A stretch of 64,000 bases of DNA from a virus (IMGVR_UViG_3300046747_000672:1-64000); one strand, 5' to 3'; positions 17,123 to 24,866 are shown, counted from the first letter of the stretch. Notes: generated by a model not told the origin, from the sequence alone. Made by a program: numbers and translations.

Positions 17123-17589
17123 TGTCGACGGTCAAAGTATCGTACGCCGCAGCGACGTCCATCACATGCTCGATGGCGAGCAAGACGAGCGGGCAGGGGC
17201 GGCGCTCCGCCGTCGTCGACAACAGCTCGACGCTCTACGTCGACGCGCTGATCCTCGGATCGCTCACGATCGGCACGTTCACCTCGCCGGCAAGCTGGTC
17301 GATGTACGGCTACGCGTCTGCCGACGATGGGACGACGTACGAGACCGGCGGATCGACGGACGCCGACTGGAACACGATTCGAGGTGACGAGAAGTCGCTT
17401 GGTCCATCGGTTGCGGCGTACACGAACACGACAGCGTTCGCTGGCGTCTTCACGCTCGCCGCTGCGTACCGAGGGGTAGCGCCGCGTAACTGGGGCATCA
17501 TCGAATCGCAGCTGAACTGCGGGACGCTGTCGGCGACAGAGGGAAATCATCTGAAGAAGTACACCGGCATTCTTCTGACAAGCACCTAA
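17122..17589 (+). CDS. Virion decoration-type beta protein
   Basis: 155 residues, beta-rich (VDALILGSLTIGTFTSPASW, ASADDGTTYETGGSTD, KYTGILLTST end), without Cys-rich motifs. It resembles the small structural proteins encoded beside other fibre or LamG-type genes in tailed phages. Its last codons overlap the antisense homing-endonuclease gene tail to tail by four bases. Confidence 0.65.
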   Translation: MSTVKVSYAAATSITCSMASKTSGQGRRSAVVDNSSTLYVDALILGSLTIGTFTSPASWSMYGYASADDGTTYETGGSTDADWNTIRGDEKSLGPSVAAYTNTTAFAGVFTLAAAYRGVAPRNWGIIESQLNCGTLSATEGNHLKKYTGILLTST

Positions 17590-18185
17590 GCGGCGCGCAG
17601 TGCGCGCGCGGGGTCCCATCCGAAAAGCACGAGGCGTGAATACAAGGTGCCATATCCGATACCGGTCACTTCGCTCCATTCGGCGATGGTCATCGACCTG
17701 CCATCGTGTGTGATGACGCGCGAATTGCGTCGGTTCCTAGCCTGCTCTGTCATGGTCGCCCACTTGCAGTTGCCTGGCTCGTAGTTGCCGTCATTGTCAA
17801 TTCGCTCAATCGCATGCTTTCGCGAAGGCCGCAGGCCTATGTCAGCGATGAACGCTGGGAAGTCGTGCCATCGCTTGTCGAGCGAAATTCCTCTCGCGCC
17901 ATAGTGAATGTATTCTGCGCAGTTCTTGTTGTAGCAGCGAGTCTTGATGCCGGTCCAGATCCGATACTCGGACGTCTCCGTCATGCCATGCGTGCGACGG
18001 CAGCCGATGAAGTTTTCCTTGGACAGGCACCCGCAACTGCGCGTGGTTCCGTTGCGCAACGACTGGACGCGAACGCTTGTTTGGTTGCCGCAGCTGCACA
18101 TACACAACCATCGTCCGACCTCATTGCGGCGAACCGCGACAAGCCTGCCAAAACGTTGACCTCTCAAATCGAGAAAGTTTCCCAT
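17586..18185 (-). CDS. HNH-like homing-endonuclease family protein, antisense
   Basis: 199 residues. The order matches a common free-standing phage endonuclease family: LRGQRFGRLVAVRRNEVGRW, a CSCGN..V..L..G.T.SCGC zinc knuckle (CMCSCGNQTSVRV; SCGCLSKENF), a YRIWTGIKTRCYNK block, YGARGISLDKRWHDFPAFIA, then IERIDNDGNYEPGNCKWAT, which holds the His/Asn-type metal site, and a C-terminal helix-turn-helix-like DNA-binding part (SMTIAEWSEVTGIGYGTLYS). It points against the surrounding virion genes, as expected for a selfish gene that has invaded the operon. ATG at 18185 is the best start. Confidence 0.75.
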   Translation of the reverse strand: MGNFLDLRGQRFGRLVAVRRNEVGRWLCMCSCGNQTSVRVQSLRNGTTRSCGCLSKENFIGCRRTHGMTETSEYRIWTGIKTRCYNKNCAEYIHYGARGISLDKRWHDFPAFIADIGLRPSRKHAIERIDNDGNYEPGNCKWATMTEQARNRRNSRVITHDGRSMTIAEWSEVTGIGYGTLYSRLVLFGWDPARALRAA

Positions 18186-18245
18186 CCTTGCGCGCTACCA
18201 CATGCAGTCCGTGTGTGCGAGCCGCATAGAAGCGATTCCTGATCC

Positions 18246-18998
18246 ATGGGCGGAAGCTTCGGCAGCGGTCAAGACGTTCGGCGCGGCACGAACATCCCGA
18301 GCATCACGTCGTTCTCGATTGCGTGGTGGTACAAGTACACGAACGCGTCGAGCTACGAGGTTTGCTTCAGCTACGACAACGCTCAAGCATCCATGGGCGA
18401 CTGGATGCAGTTCGGACAGGACTCGGGCGGCATCTACTACAGTTCGGACAGCGTCGGCGGACTCGCCCTGACGGGTGGCGCCAGCACGAACTGGCGGTTC
18501 TTCTGCTTCGTCCGCAACGGGTCCACGACCAACGCGACGACGATTTACAATGCCATCCAGGGCAACGTTCTCAACGTACAGACGCAGAGCAACGACGTTG
18601 CCGCGATGACATCGCCATCGGTCTACATCTCGACGTCAGGCTTCGGTGAGCAGGCAGTCGGGCTCGCGGCGGAGGTGTGGCTATTCGACCGCCCACTCAC
18701 TGCCCAAGAGGCAACACACCTCTACCAGTACGGAGTCCCGGCGAACTACGCTGGCGTCAATTCGTACCTGCCGATGTCCGGCATCCCGCTCGGCCGGAGC
18801 GTCTACGGCCTCGGTGGAAACTGGACCGTGACCGGCTCGCCGACGGTGATCGCGTCGGCGCCGCAGCGTGCGCCCGCTGGCTACGGACTCGGGCTCAACA
18901 ACATCGCCGCAGCTGCGGCGTCGCAGGCGGCAGCGGCCAGTGATGGTGGCATGTCGACCTCCGATCGACTTCGACGAAACGCGCTCCTCCGCATGTGA
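18246..18998 (+). CDS. LamG/concanavalin-like virion protein
   Basis: 250 residues. IPSITSFSIAWWYKYTNASS, WRFFCFVRNGSTTNATTIYN and VGLAAEVWLFDRPLTAQEAT follow the beta-sandwich pattern of LamG domains used by phages for glycan binding. The family's opening strands are short here: the ORF begins just after an in-frame TGA and lacks a clear ribosome site, so the N-terminus may have been trimmed when the adjacent endonuclease gene inserted. The C-terminal ~40 residues are Ala-rich and low in complexity. Confidence 0.7.
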   Translation: MGGSFGSGQDVRRGTNIPSITSFSIAWWYKYTNASSYEVCFSYDNAQASMGDWMQFGQDSGGIYYSSDSVGGLALTGGASTNWRFFCFVRNGSTTNATTIYNAIQGNVLNVQTQSNDVAAMTSPSVYISTSGFGEQAVGLAAEVWLFDRPLTAQEATHLYQYGVPANYAGVNSYLPMSGIPLGRSVYGLGGNWTVTGSPTVIASAPQRAPAGYGLGLNNIAAAAASQAAAASDGGMSTSDRLRRNALLRM

Positions 18999-19021
18999 GC
19001 GTCGCCAGGAGACACTCCAAA

Positions 19022-19495
19022 ATGGGACGAATGTATACGGCGGTCTTCCAGGCCGTCGCGGTCACTGCTGCGCAGGACCTGTTCACCATCATCACGAGCT
19101 CTACGGCTGCCGTGGTCGTGCACGCGATCTACATCGGGCAATCGTCCGACTTCGGCGACGCGCAGGACGAGCTTCTTCGAATTGCGTTGAAGCGCGGCAT
19201 GACGTCGAACGGTTCAGGCGGCGGAACGTACACCCCAGTGCCGCTTGTGCCGACGGACGCAGCCTTCGGCGGAACGTGCCGGATCAACGACACCACGGCG
19301 TCGAGCGGCGGGACCATCGTCGTGCTCGACGAGCAGTGCTTCAACGTGCGTTCCGGGTACGTGTTCGTTCCAACGCCGGAGATGCGCTCAGTCGTTCAAG
19401 CGAGCACAGGCGGGCGATTCGCCGTGAACCTCGTCGCGGCTCCAGCGGACTCGCTGACGGTGAGCGGGACCATCTACTTCGAAGAGCTCTCGTAA
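19022..19495 (+). CDS. Virion structural protein, unknown
   Basis: 157 residues from the ATG with AGGAGA upstream; a GTG nine codons earlier is in frame but less likely. A beta-rich protein (MYTAVFQAVAVTAAQDLFTI; VVHAIYIGQSSDFGDAQDEL) of the type often encoded next to tail fibre genes. No motif assigns a role. Confidence 0.68.
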   Translation: MGRMYTAVFQAVAVTAAQDLFTIITSSTAAVVVHAIYIGQSSDFGDAQDELLRIALKRGMTSNGSGGGTYTPVPLVPTDAAFGGTCRINDTTASSGGTIVVLDEQCFNVRSGYVFVPTPEMRSVVQASTGGRFAVNLVAAPADSLTVSGTIYFEELS

Positions 19496-19546
19496 CTCAT
19501 TTGGTTTTCATCCCGCTGGCGTAGCCGGCGTTAGGAGACATCTCAT

Positions 19547-19993
19547 ATGTCGCTCTCAAATTCTGCGGAGACAGCCGCTCTCCGCCTGTTTTTCACGAAC
19601 ACTACGTGGGCGAACGTTGGCGACGCGACAGGTCTCGTTGGATCTGGCACCGCTGGCAGCTTCTACATTTCGCTCCACACGGCGGACCCTGGCGAAGCCG
19701 GCGATCAGACGACCAGCGAGATCGCATACACCGGCTATGCGCGCGTGGCCGTCGCGCGAACGACGGGCGGTTGGACCGTAGCCGGCAACAGCGTATCCAA
19801 TGCTGGCACGATCACATTCGGCACGATGACGGCCGGCGCTGGCGGGACGGCGACATACTTCGTGATCGGTCGAGCGTCGACAAGCACGGGAGAGATCATC
19901 CTCTCCGGCGCGCTCACGAATAGCGTGGTCGTGTCGCTCGGCAACCCCGTGGCGTCGTTCGCCATCGGAGCTCTCACGGCGACGGCGGACTAA
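19547..19993 (+). CDS. Phage tail-fibre/attachment family protein
   Basis: 148 residues, TAGGAG ribosome site 8 nt before ATG. SFYISLHTADPGEAGDQTTS then AYTGYARVAVARTTGGWTVA is a frequent signature of a small phage structural family; the rest is a beta sandwich with TFGTMTAGAGG and a closing strand (VASFAIGALTATAD). Virion location is inferred from the family and neighbours. Confidence 0.75.
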   Translation: MSLSNSAETAALRLFFTNTTWANVGDATGLVGSGTAGSFYISLHTADPGEAGDQTTSEIAYTGYARVAVARTTGGWTVAGNSVSNAGTITFGTMTAGAGGTATYFVIGRASTSTGEIILSGALTNSVVVSLGNPVASFAIGALTATAD

Positions 19994-20003
19994 GTAGCCC
20001 GCG

Positions 20004-21371
20004 ATGAGCAGAGGCGTCTACCGCCGCAGGTGGTTTGCGCCTCCGCGCGCTGCGATCGTTGCCGTCCTCACGGCGGCGCAATCGGGCGCGCTCGTTGGCA
20101 GCACGTCGTTCAGCGTCGTCGGCGCTGGTGCAGCCACGTCCGCTGGCGTGCTCGCTGGCACGTCTGCGGTAACGGTCTCGCAGACCGGCGCGGCGACGGG
20201 CACTGGTGCTGCCGTCGGCGCGGCGAGCCTCAGCGTCATCCCGACGGGTGCCGCTACTGGGTCAGGCGCGCTCGTCGGGACGGCATCGCTCTCGTTTGCC
20301 GCAACGGGCACTGCCAGCGGCACAGGGGCGCTCGCTGGGGCATCCGCGGCCACGCTGGCAGGGTCAGGCGTTGCGACCGGCAGCGGAGCGCCAGCGGGCA
20401 GCGCCACGGCATCACTTGCCGCGACGGGGACCGCGACCGGTTCAGGCGCGGCCGTCGGAAGCACGACGGTGACGATCACGCCGACAGGCATCGCCACGGG
20501 GACGGGGGCCCTCGTCGGCGCATCGACCGTCGCGCTCTCTGGCTCGGGCGGGGCAACGGGCAGCGGGGCCGCCGCGGGAGCCGCCACGCTCGCAGTCACG
20601 GGCTCCGGAGGACTGGCCGGTTCTGGCGCGCTGGCGGGCACGTCAACGCTCTCCCTGACCACGACGGGGGCGGCGACATCCGCCGGCGCTCTCGCTGGTT
20701 CCGGTGCCGGCACGTTCACGCCATCGGGCATTGCGACCGGAAGCGGATCGCTTTCGGCGAGCGCGACGCTTGCTCTGTCGGCTACCGCATCCGCCATCGC
20801 GGAGGGCGCGCTCGTCGGCGCTGCCAGCTTCTCGATCACCGGCCAGATCCAGACCGGCGCCGCCGGGTCGGCCTCGTTCTCGATCATCGCGAGCGGGAAC
20901 GCGACAGGCACCGGGGCGCTCGCTGGTGCCACCACAGCGACGCTTTCGGCGTCTGGTGCAGCAACCAGCGCCGGAGCACTGAGCGGCGCTACTACAGTCT
21001 CCTGCGCGGCCACGGGCACCGCGACGAGCCAAGGCGCTTGCGTCGGTAGTGCCAGCGTCGAGGTCGCTTGCGCTGGCACGGCGGCCGGGTCCGGTGCGCT
21101 CGTCGGTGCCGCATCCTTCGCGTTCGCCGCCTCCGCGACTGCCGAGGTCGGGACCGGACCAACCGGCTCGGCGTCATTCGCGTTCACCTGCGCGGGCACG
21201 CTCACGGCGCCAGGCGCGCTTGTCGGCTCGGCGTCGTTCGCACTGTCGGCGTCCGGGACGCTGACTGCGTCGGCGACGGTGCCGATCCGCGTCCGGACGC
21301 ACCTCGTCGCTCTCGCTCGGCCGACATCGACTCTCATGGCTCTTCCACGACCGACCACGACGCTCGCATGA
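20004..21371 (+). CDS. Protein of about nineteen 20-residue Gly/Ala/Ser repeats
   Basis: 455 residues. After a basic N-terminus (MSRGVYRRRWFAPPRAA) the sequence is a run of 20-residue units with consensus (G/S)xGAL(V/A)GxxxxxxxxxxGxAT, for example GSGALVGTASLSFAATGTAS and GTGALAGASAATLAGSGVAT. About 19 units are visible; two have 18 residues and others 19 or 21. A short basic end (VALARPTSTLMALPRP) closes it. The pattern predicts a stacked beta-roll or fibre shaft. At DNA level the unit is a 60-bp degenerate minisatellite. It lies among virion genes and its stop overlaps the next ATG. Confidence 0.78.
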   Translation: MSRGVYRRRWFAPPRAAIVAVLTAAQSGALVGSTSFSVVGAGAATSAGVLAGTSAVTVSQTGAATGTGAAVGAASLSVIPTGAATGSGALVGTASLSFAATGTASGTGALAGASAATLAGSGVATGSGAPAGSATASLAATGTATGSGAAVGSTTVTITPTGIATGTGALVGASTVALSGSGGATGSGAAAGAATLAVTGSGGLAGSGALAGTSTLSLTTTGAATSAGALAGSGAGTFTPSGIATGSGSLSASATLALSATASAIAEGALVGAASFSITGQIQTGAAGSASFSIIASGNATGTGALAGATTATLSASGAATSAGALSGATTVSCAATGTATSQGACVGSASVEVACAGTAAGSGALVGAASFAFAASATAEVGTGPTGSASFAFTCAGTLTAPGALVGSASFALSASGTLTASATVPIRVRTHLVALARPTSTLMALPRPTTTLA

Positions 21372-21709
21372 ACCGACTCGAGATCACCCGCGGCGACACG
21401 AAAATCTTCGCGTCGTCCGTCGCTGGCGACGACAAGTCCCTCGCCGGCGCGACGATCCGGATGATGTTCCGCCGCACGGCAACGGGCGTCGCGGTCATCA
21501 CGAAGTCGACGAGCAGCGGCATCGCGGTCACCTCCGACGTCGCCGACAACCGGGCGTTCACCGTGACGTTTCTGCCGGCGGACACGTCGGCGCTCTCCGT
21601 GCGCGGCGAGGTGTTTTCGTACGACGTCGAGATCACGTACGCCGACGGATACGTGGTAACGACTGAGAGCGGGACCTTGGTTGTCAACGGGGACGTCACT
21701 TTCACATGA
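21368..21709 (+). CDS. Ig-like virion domain protein
   Basis: 113 residues, ATGA overlap with the repeat gene. MNRLEITRGDTKIFASSVAG and LAGATIRMMFRRTATG look like the N-terminal Ig-like domain found in BppU-type baseplate proteins and other phage attachment proteins (the 'ITRGDTKTF... LTGATI.F' style). Probably attaches the repeat fibre to the particle; that is inference. Confidence 0.65.
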   Translation: MNRLEITRGDTKIFASSVAGDDKSLAGATIRMMFRRTATGVAVITKSTSSGIAVTSDVADNRAFTVTFLPADTSALSVRGEVFSYDVEITYADGYVVTTESGTLVVNGDVTFT

Positions 21710-21728
21710 GCAAGGAGAACGCCGGCTA

Positions 21729-22421
21729 ATGCGCACTGTTGCCTGGGTCGCCGGCATCGGTCGGCTATCTGCTGCGGAACTTCACGCGCTGGCGCTCGCG
21801 GCCGATGCGATCGACACGCCGGTCGACGCTCTCGCCGCGGTGATCAGCTTCGAGACCGGTGGCACGTTCAACCCTGCCGAACCGAACCGCGCCGGCTCCG
21901 GAGCGACGGGACTGATCCAGTTCATGCCTTCGACGGCGAAGAGCTTGGGGGCGACGACGGACGCGCTCGCGAAGATGACGTTCACCGAGCAGCTCGCCTA
22001 CGTCTCGCGCTACTTCTCATGGTTCCGCGGCCCGTTCGACACCGTCGAGAAACTGTACTGCGCGGTCTTCTGGCCCGCCGCGATTCATCAGCCGGACGAC
22101 TACGTGATCGCGGTCGCAGGCTCGGCCGTGTTTCGGCAGAACGCCGGCTTTGACACGCGCGGGAATCGCGACGGCAAGATCACCCGAGGCGAGATTTGCC
22201 ACGCTGTCAGGTCCGTGCTCGATGCGGCAGCGGACAAGCCTCGGATCGAGATCGCAGAACCTGACGACGCAGGGTCGCCGTTCACCAACGACGAGAAGGC
22301 GCAAATACTCGCGCTCGTTGCCGCGACATCGAGTCTGGCGACCGAGGACTTTCGCCATGGCTCGCCCGTGCCAGACGACGAAGTCACACAGCCGGACGCA
22401 CCGCTGAAGCCGAGCGCCTAG
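21729..22421 (+). CDS. Endolysin-type lytic transglycosylase
   Basis: 230 residues, AAGGAG about 10 nt before ATG. The fold opens with an SLT-type helix: ISFETGGTFNPAEPNRAGSG places Glu42 as the catalytic acid, and GLIQFMPSTAKSLGATTD is the conserved Gly-Leu-Gln-Phe-Met-Pro block of Slt-type lysozymes. The helical remainder (FTEQLAYVSRYFSWFRGPFD) fits. No signal peptide, so release depends on the holin. The C-terminal ~70 residues are acidic and may bind the wall. Last gene of the rightward late operon, followed by a terminator. Confidence 0.85.
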   Translation: MRTVAWVAGIGRLSAAELHALALAADAIDTPVDALAAVISFETGGTFNPAEPNRAGSGATGLIQFMPSTAKSLGATTDALAKMTFTEQLAYVSRYFSWFRGPFDTVEKLYCAVFWPAAIHQPDDYVIAVAGSAVFRQNAGFDTRGNRDGKITRGEICHAVRSVLDAAADKPRIEIAEPDDAGSPFTNDEKAQILALVAATSSLATEDFRHGSPVPDDEVTQPDAPLKPSA

Positions 22422-22481
22422 CGCCACCAAAACTACCTGCCCGACAGCCGCTCTGACCTCCGGCGGCCCGGGACGCCAAAG

Positions 22482-22511
22482 GCCACTCTCGCGCGAGCGG
22501 GGGTGGCTTTT
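22482..22511 (+). terminator. Rho-independent terminator of the late operon
   Basis: An 11-bp stem (GCCACTCTCGC with GCGGGGGTGGC, two G-T pairs) around a GCGA loop, followed by TTTT, 60 nt after the endolysin stop. It should end the rightward late transcript. Confidence 0.75.
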
Positions 22512-22631
22512 CGTGTTTTGGCGATGCCCATTCGGGCAATAGGGCCCCCGCGGCGTCATCACCGCCAGGGAGGCTTGTCGACTCATTTTCCCAGACTTGC
22601 GTCTGCGTCGTCACGAGTCGGCGGAGACCTG

Positions 22632-22659
22632 AAAATCACAGTCCCGTACTGCGATTTTT
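22632..22659. terminator. Probable bidirectional terminator at the convergent junction; insertion target of the transposon
   Basis: AAAATCACAGT, loop CCCGT, ACTGCGATTTT plus a T: a 10-of-11 bp stem flanked by A-run and T-run, usable from both sides. The single mismatch is A-C in plus-strand RNA but G-U in minus-strand RNA. The transposon begins at the next base, and the last eight bases of this hairpin (CGATTTTT) are its duplicated target. The 22,512-22,631 stretch between the two terminators holds no gene that I can support. Confidence 0.6.
22652..22659 (+). repeat. Left target-site duplication (8 bp)
   Basis: CGATTTTT directly touching the left inverted repeat. The same eight bases follow the right end; the ninth base differs on both sides, so the duplication is exactly 8 bp. 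Confidence 0.8.
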
Positions 22660-22679
22660 GGTGCTGTCCTAATTTGCCC
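22660..22679 (+). repeat. Left terminal inverted repeat of the transposon
   Basis: GGTGCTGTCCTAATTTGCCC, identical to the reverse complement of 27,772-27,791. Similarity stops after base 20 on the inner side. Confidence 0.88.
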
Positions 22680-22745
22680 AGCCTCGTGGCGGTCGGCCCC
22701 CGCTGCCCGTGACGTCGCGACGGAGCGTGGCTAGGCTTCGGTGCA

Positions 22746-23075
22746 ATGGTGCCGACCAAGATGAGCGGGACGACCCGATGGATCGAGTTCAACCCTGAAG
22801 CCTCCAAGGCCTTCGACGTTGTCGACGCCATCGTCTCAGACGAGCGGATCGCGTTCGATGCGAAGGACGGGCAGTACCAGTACGTCGTGAAGCTGGCGCC
22901 TGCTCCTGGGGAGCCCGTTCGGTGGACTGGCGACTGGGTCGGCAAACTACCCACCGACGGCGGCGGCCTGGTCGATGTCCGCCGCTACGACTCGAAGGAA
23001 GGCGGCGTGGCGCTGGTCGGCGTTTGGAAGGATGGCGAGAACGTGGTGGACTGGATCACGGAGCTCCGGCCGTAG
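22746..23075 (+). CDS. Transposon cargo protein, unknown
   Basis: 109 residues, first gene inside the left end. WIEFNPEASKAFDVVDAIVS, AFDAKDGQYQYVVKLAPAPG and VWKDGENVVDWITELRP show a compact alpha/beta protein without catalytic motif. A Met five codons in is an alternative start. The stop is directly followed by the ATG of the next gene, so the two are probably co-translated. Confidence 0.6.
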   Translation: MVPTKMSGTTRWIEFNPEASKAFDVVDAIVSDERIAFDAKDGQYQYVVKLAPAPGEPVRWTGDWVGKLPTDGGGLVDVRRYDSKEGGVALVGVWKDGENVVDWITELRP

Positions 23076-23399
23076 ATGGGCAAGCACGACAACGTGCAGG
23101 ACGACGTCTCGGTCGAAGAGCTCCAGCGCGCGGTGGAACACTTGCACGGCTGCACCGCGACGTTCGTCGAAGCCGTCGAGGTCCGCGAGGAGCACGGCGG
23201 TAAGGTCATCTGGGAGGGCGCGGTGAAGATCTTCGACCTCGTCGGCCACCCGAAAGCGAAGCGCGCATATGCTTGGTCGTACGCGACGACAGGCACCAAG
23301 CGACGCTTCGTCGCGGTGCTCGGGTTGCCGCCCGTGGACTCGGCCGTGATGGCCGTCAGGGCGACGATCTTGGCGGACGAGAAGGCAAGTCGAGGCTGA
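23076..23399 (+). CDS. Transposon cargo protein, unknown
   Basis: 107 residues immediately after the preceding stop. ELQRAVEHLHGCTATFVEAV then VIWEGAVKIFDLVGHPKAKR and a FVAVLGLPPVDSAVMAVRA end suggest a small alpha/beta fold. No known family recognised. After its stop the DNA turns to the opposite-strand tRNA-like pair. Confidence 0.6.
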   Translation: MGKHDNVQDDVSVEELQRAVEHLHGCTATFVEAVEVREEHGGKVIWEGAVKIFDLVGHPKAKRAYAWSYATTGTKRRFVAVLGLPPVDSAVMAVRATILADEKASRG

Positions 23400-23449
23400 T
23401 CGCGCGATTTAGTCCTAGAACTAAACGGCATTTCGCTTCATGCTGGACA

Positions 23450-23537
23450 GCGGAAGGTGGTGGAATCGAACCACCGGGCGCGCGAACGCCCGCCAGGGCA
23501 TGTAGAGGACCCAGTTTTTCGCCGTTTCGGGCACCTT
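23450..23537 (-). tRNA. tRNA-like gene 1 (class II, anticodon uncertain)
   Basis: Read on the minus strand: acceptor GGAAGGT pairs perfectly with ACCTTCC. A perfect T-arm follows the family rule (GGTGG TTCGATT CCACC). Just before it is a long variable arm, GGGCG with CGCCC around a 6-nt loop, as in Leu/Ser/Tyr-type tRNAs. Total 88 nt, no encoded CCA. The D and anticodon arms are ambiguous because one GGG run can pair with either side. The best anticodon loop is CTCTACA, which would read CTA (amber), but position 37 is C and the stem has a mismatch. It could be a diverged phage-type tRNA, a pseudogene or a tRNA mimic. Confidence 0.45.
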
Positions 23538-23542
23538 CCTGG

Positions 23543-23639
23543 TCGGCACGGTACGAGTCGAACGTCGCAGGTGGCAGCCTGCGTCCCCTTCGGATGCGTG
23601 TCGTGCATCCCGCCAACCGAGGCAGGCAGGGGAACCGTG
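23543..23639 (-). tRNA. tRNA-like gene 2 (class II, degenerate)
   Basis: Five bases upstream of the first copy. On the minus strand GGCACGG pairs with CCGTGCC. Inside are a CCTGCC/GGCGGG hairpin (D-like), a perfect GGATGC/GCATCC hairpin with the 7-nt loop ACGACAC (anticodon-like), a CGCAGG/CCTGCG long variable arm, and a short T-arm (ACG TTCGACT CGT). The T-stem has only three good pairs and U33 is missing, so charging as a normal tRNA is doubtful. The five-hairpin layout is still clearly tRNA-shaped. 97 nt. Confidence 0.4.
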
Positions 23640-23648
23640 CCAGAATCG

Positions 23649-24452
23649 CTAGTTCTTCACCTCCTCGGCGTCATCGATCTGGGTCTCCAAGAAGGCGTTC
23701 ATGCGCTTCACGTCGGCCGCGGTGAAGTCGGGCGGGAGTGGAATGTCGATCACGCGTCCCCGCGATAGCTTGCACTTGTAGACAATGAAGTCCGCCGGAA
23801 CGTGAAGCGTCTGCGTCCCGGCTGGCGCGGCGGGCGATTTCGGCGTGTCCGCACTATTCTCCTTCGCGACCGCGGGCGCGGCATCGAGACTGATCTGCCC
23901 CGATGGCGTCAGCAGCTCTGCCGTCTTCAGCGAATCAAGGAATGCGTCTGCGGCCATCAGGGCCATCGACTCCACAATACCGTGGTCGGTGTAGAGAAGG
24001 TTCCTGAGCCCCTCCCTCGTCGGAGCAGGGTGTCCACTGAATTGTTCGAGGAGCTTCGTGTACAACTCGGTGGTCCGCATCGCGGCGATCTTCGCGGCGC
24101 GCCCAGCCTCCGGCGTCAGAGGGTTCGTGACACGAAGGGCGAGGTCCGTCACCTTGAGGCGTCCGCTTTCGCCGCGCCCGACGCGTTCGATCAGGCCGTA
24201 CAGCATCGCGCTCGGCACCCCGTACGCCCACCGACGGTCCGTGTTCTTCGCGATCCCCAGCTCCCTCATTATCGCGTCGCTCGATGCCTCCTTGCCTCCG
24301 ACGCGCCGAACGGCCTGCACCATCTCGATCGCCTGCCCGATGCCGTAGTACGGGTACTTCGTTTCGCTTCGAGCTTTGCCATCTCCCGAAGCCACGTTTT
24401 CTGGTCGCTGCGAATCCGACCCGTTTCCCCCCGCTGCATTCTGGTCGACCAT
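23649..24452 (-). CDS. DUF5343-like protein, transposon cargo
   Basis: 267 residues. YPYYGIGQAIEMVQAVRRVG, AMLYGLIERVGRGESGRLKV, AAMRTTELYTKLLEQFSGHP and IVESMALMAADAFLDSLKTA resemble DUF5343, an all-helical winged-helix-like family often found in mobile elements. A Pro/Ala linker leads to a C-terminal domain (FIVYKCKLSRGRVIDIPLPP) that may be a substrate- or nucleic-acid-binding beta module. The tRNA-like genes follow nine bases after its stop on the same strand and could be co-transcribed. Confidence 0.6.
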   Translation of the reverse strand: MVDQNAAGGNGSDSQRPENVASGDGKARSETKYPYYGIGQAIEMVQAVRRVGGKEASSDAIMRELGIAKNTDRRWAYGVPSAMLYGLIERVGRGESGRLKVTDLALRVTNPLTPEAGRAAKIAAMRTTELYTKLLEQFSGHPAPTREGLRNLLYTDHGIVESMALMAADAFLDSLKTAELLTPSGQISLDAAPAVAKENSADTPKSPAAPAGTQTLHVPADFIVYKCKLSRGRVIDIPLPPDFTAADVKRMNAFLETQIDDAEEVKN

Positions 24453-24623
24453 GACGTTGAACCTCGTGTCCAGAATCTATCCGAACCTAACCGGCGACGT
24501 CAGTAGATTTGATATTTTCGTTAGGCGTGGCGTTAGATTGTCAGCCGAACCGGTCAGAATAAAATAAGTTTTGATCTGATAAACTGCCGTACTAATTCAT
24601 ATTTTTGTTCTAGACTCCGGTGC
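24453..24623. promoter_or_regulatory. AT-rich divergent promoter region
   Basis: 171 bp between divergent genes. Around 24,540-24,615 the DNA is far more AT-rich than its surroundings (for example AATAAAATAAG and TAATTCATATTTTTGTT). A likely promoter zone for the DUF5343-like gene and the small gene at 24,624. No exact -35/-10 pair is claimed. Confidence 0.4.
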
Positions 24624-24851
24624 ATGTCGTCGAGGTCAATCGCCAGAGTCGTTGGGCTGTCTGAGTTGATGGAGTCATTCGACGGGATGGCAAGAAGCGT
24701 GTTCGGGATGTCTGGATCCGAATTCGAGATGGCTTATTACGCTGGAATCATTGCTGATTCTGGTGAATTACGGGACCTCGCCTCTGTGCTATCGCTCATC
24801 GAGCGACTCCGTGAGCGAGATAAGATCGTCAGGATTGGACGACCTCTTTGA
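24624..24851 (+). CDS. Small protein of the transposon, unknown
   Basis: 75 residues (LSELMESFDGMARSVFGMSG; LRDLASVLSLIERLRERDKI). Mostly helical, no Shine-Dalgarno, possibly leaderless from the AT-rich region. Its codon use is less GC-rich than neighbours. It could be a regulator of the element, but that is a guess. Confidence 0.45.
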   Translation: MSSRSIARVVGLSELMESFDGMARSVFGMSGSEFEMAYYAGIIADSGELRDLASVLSLIERLRERDKIVRIGRPL

Positions 24852-24866
24852 TTCCGACAGACTCAC

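Noticed and set aside
20067-21250. Possible CRISPR or tandem repeat array
   Set aside because: The 60-bp units are coding, degenerate at third positions and lack uniform spacers, so this is protein repeat structure.
20018-21757. A 579-residue Pro/Ala-rich open frame opposite the repeat gene
   Set aside because: It is the antisense of the GC-rich 20-residue repeats. Its composition (alternating Pro and Ala) mirrors the sense repeat, it has no ribosome site, and the sense gene fits the virion operon.
22524-22545. GCCC-ATTC-GGGC dyad after the late terminator
   Set aside because: Only four base pairs and no T-run on either strand; not called as a terminator.
23450-23537. Selenocysteine tRNA
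   Set aside because: The GGAAG...CTTCC acceptor and long variable arm look similar, but there is no TCA anticodon and no proper D-stem of that type.
23428-23725. Plus-strand frame reading GGGIEPPGARTPARA and ARYESNVAGG
   Set aside because: Such peptides are typical false translations of tRNA genes on the other strand; this supports the tRNA-like call rather than a gene.
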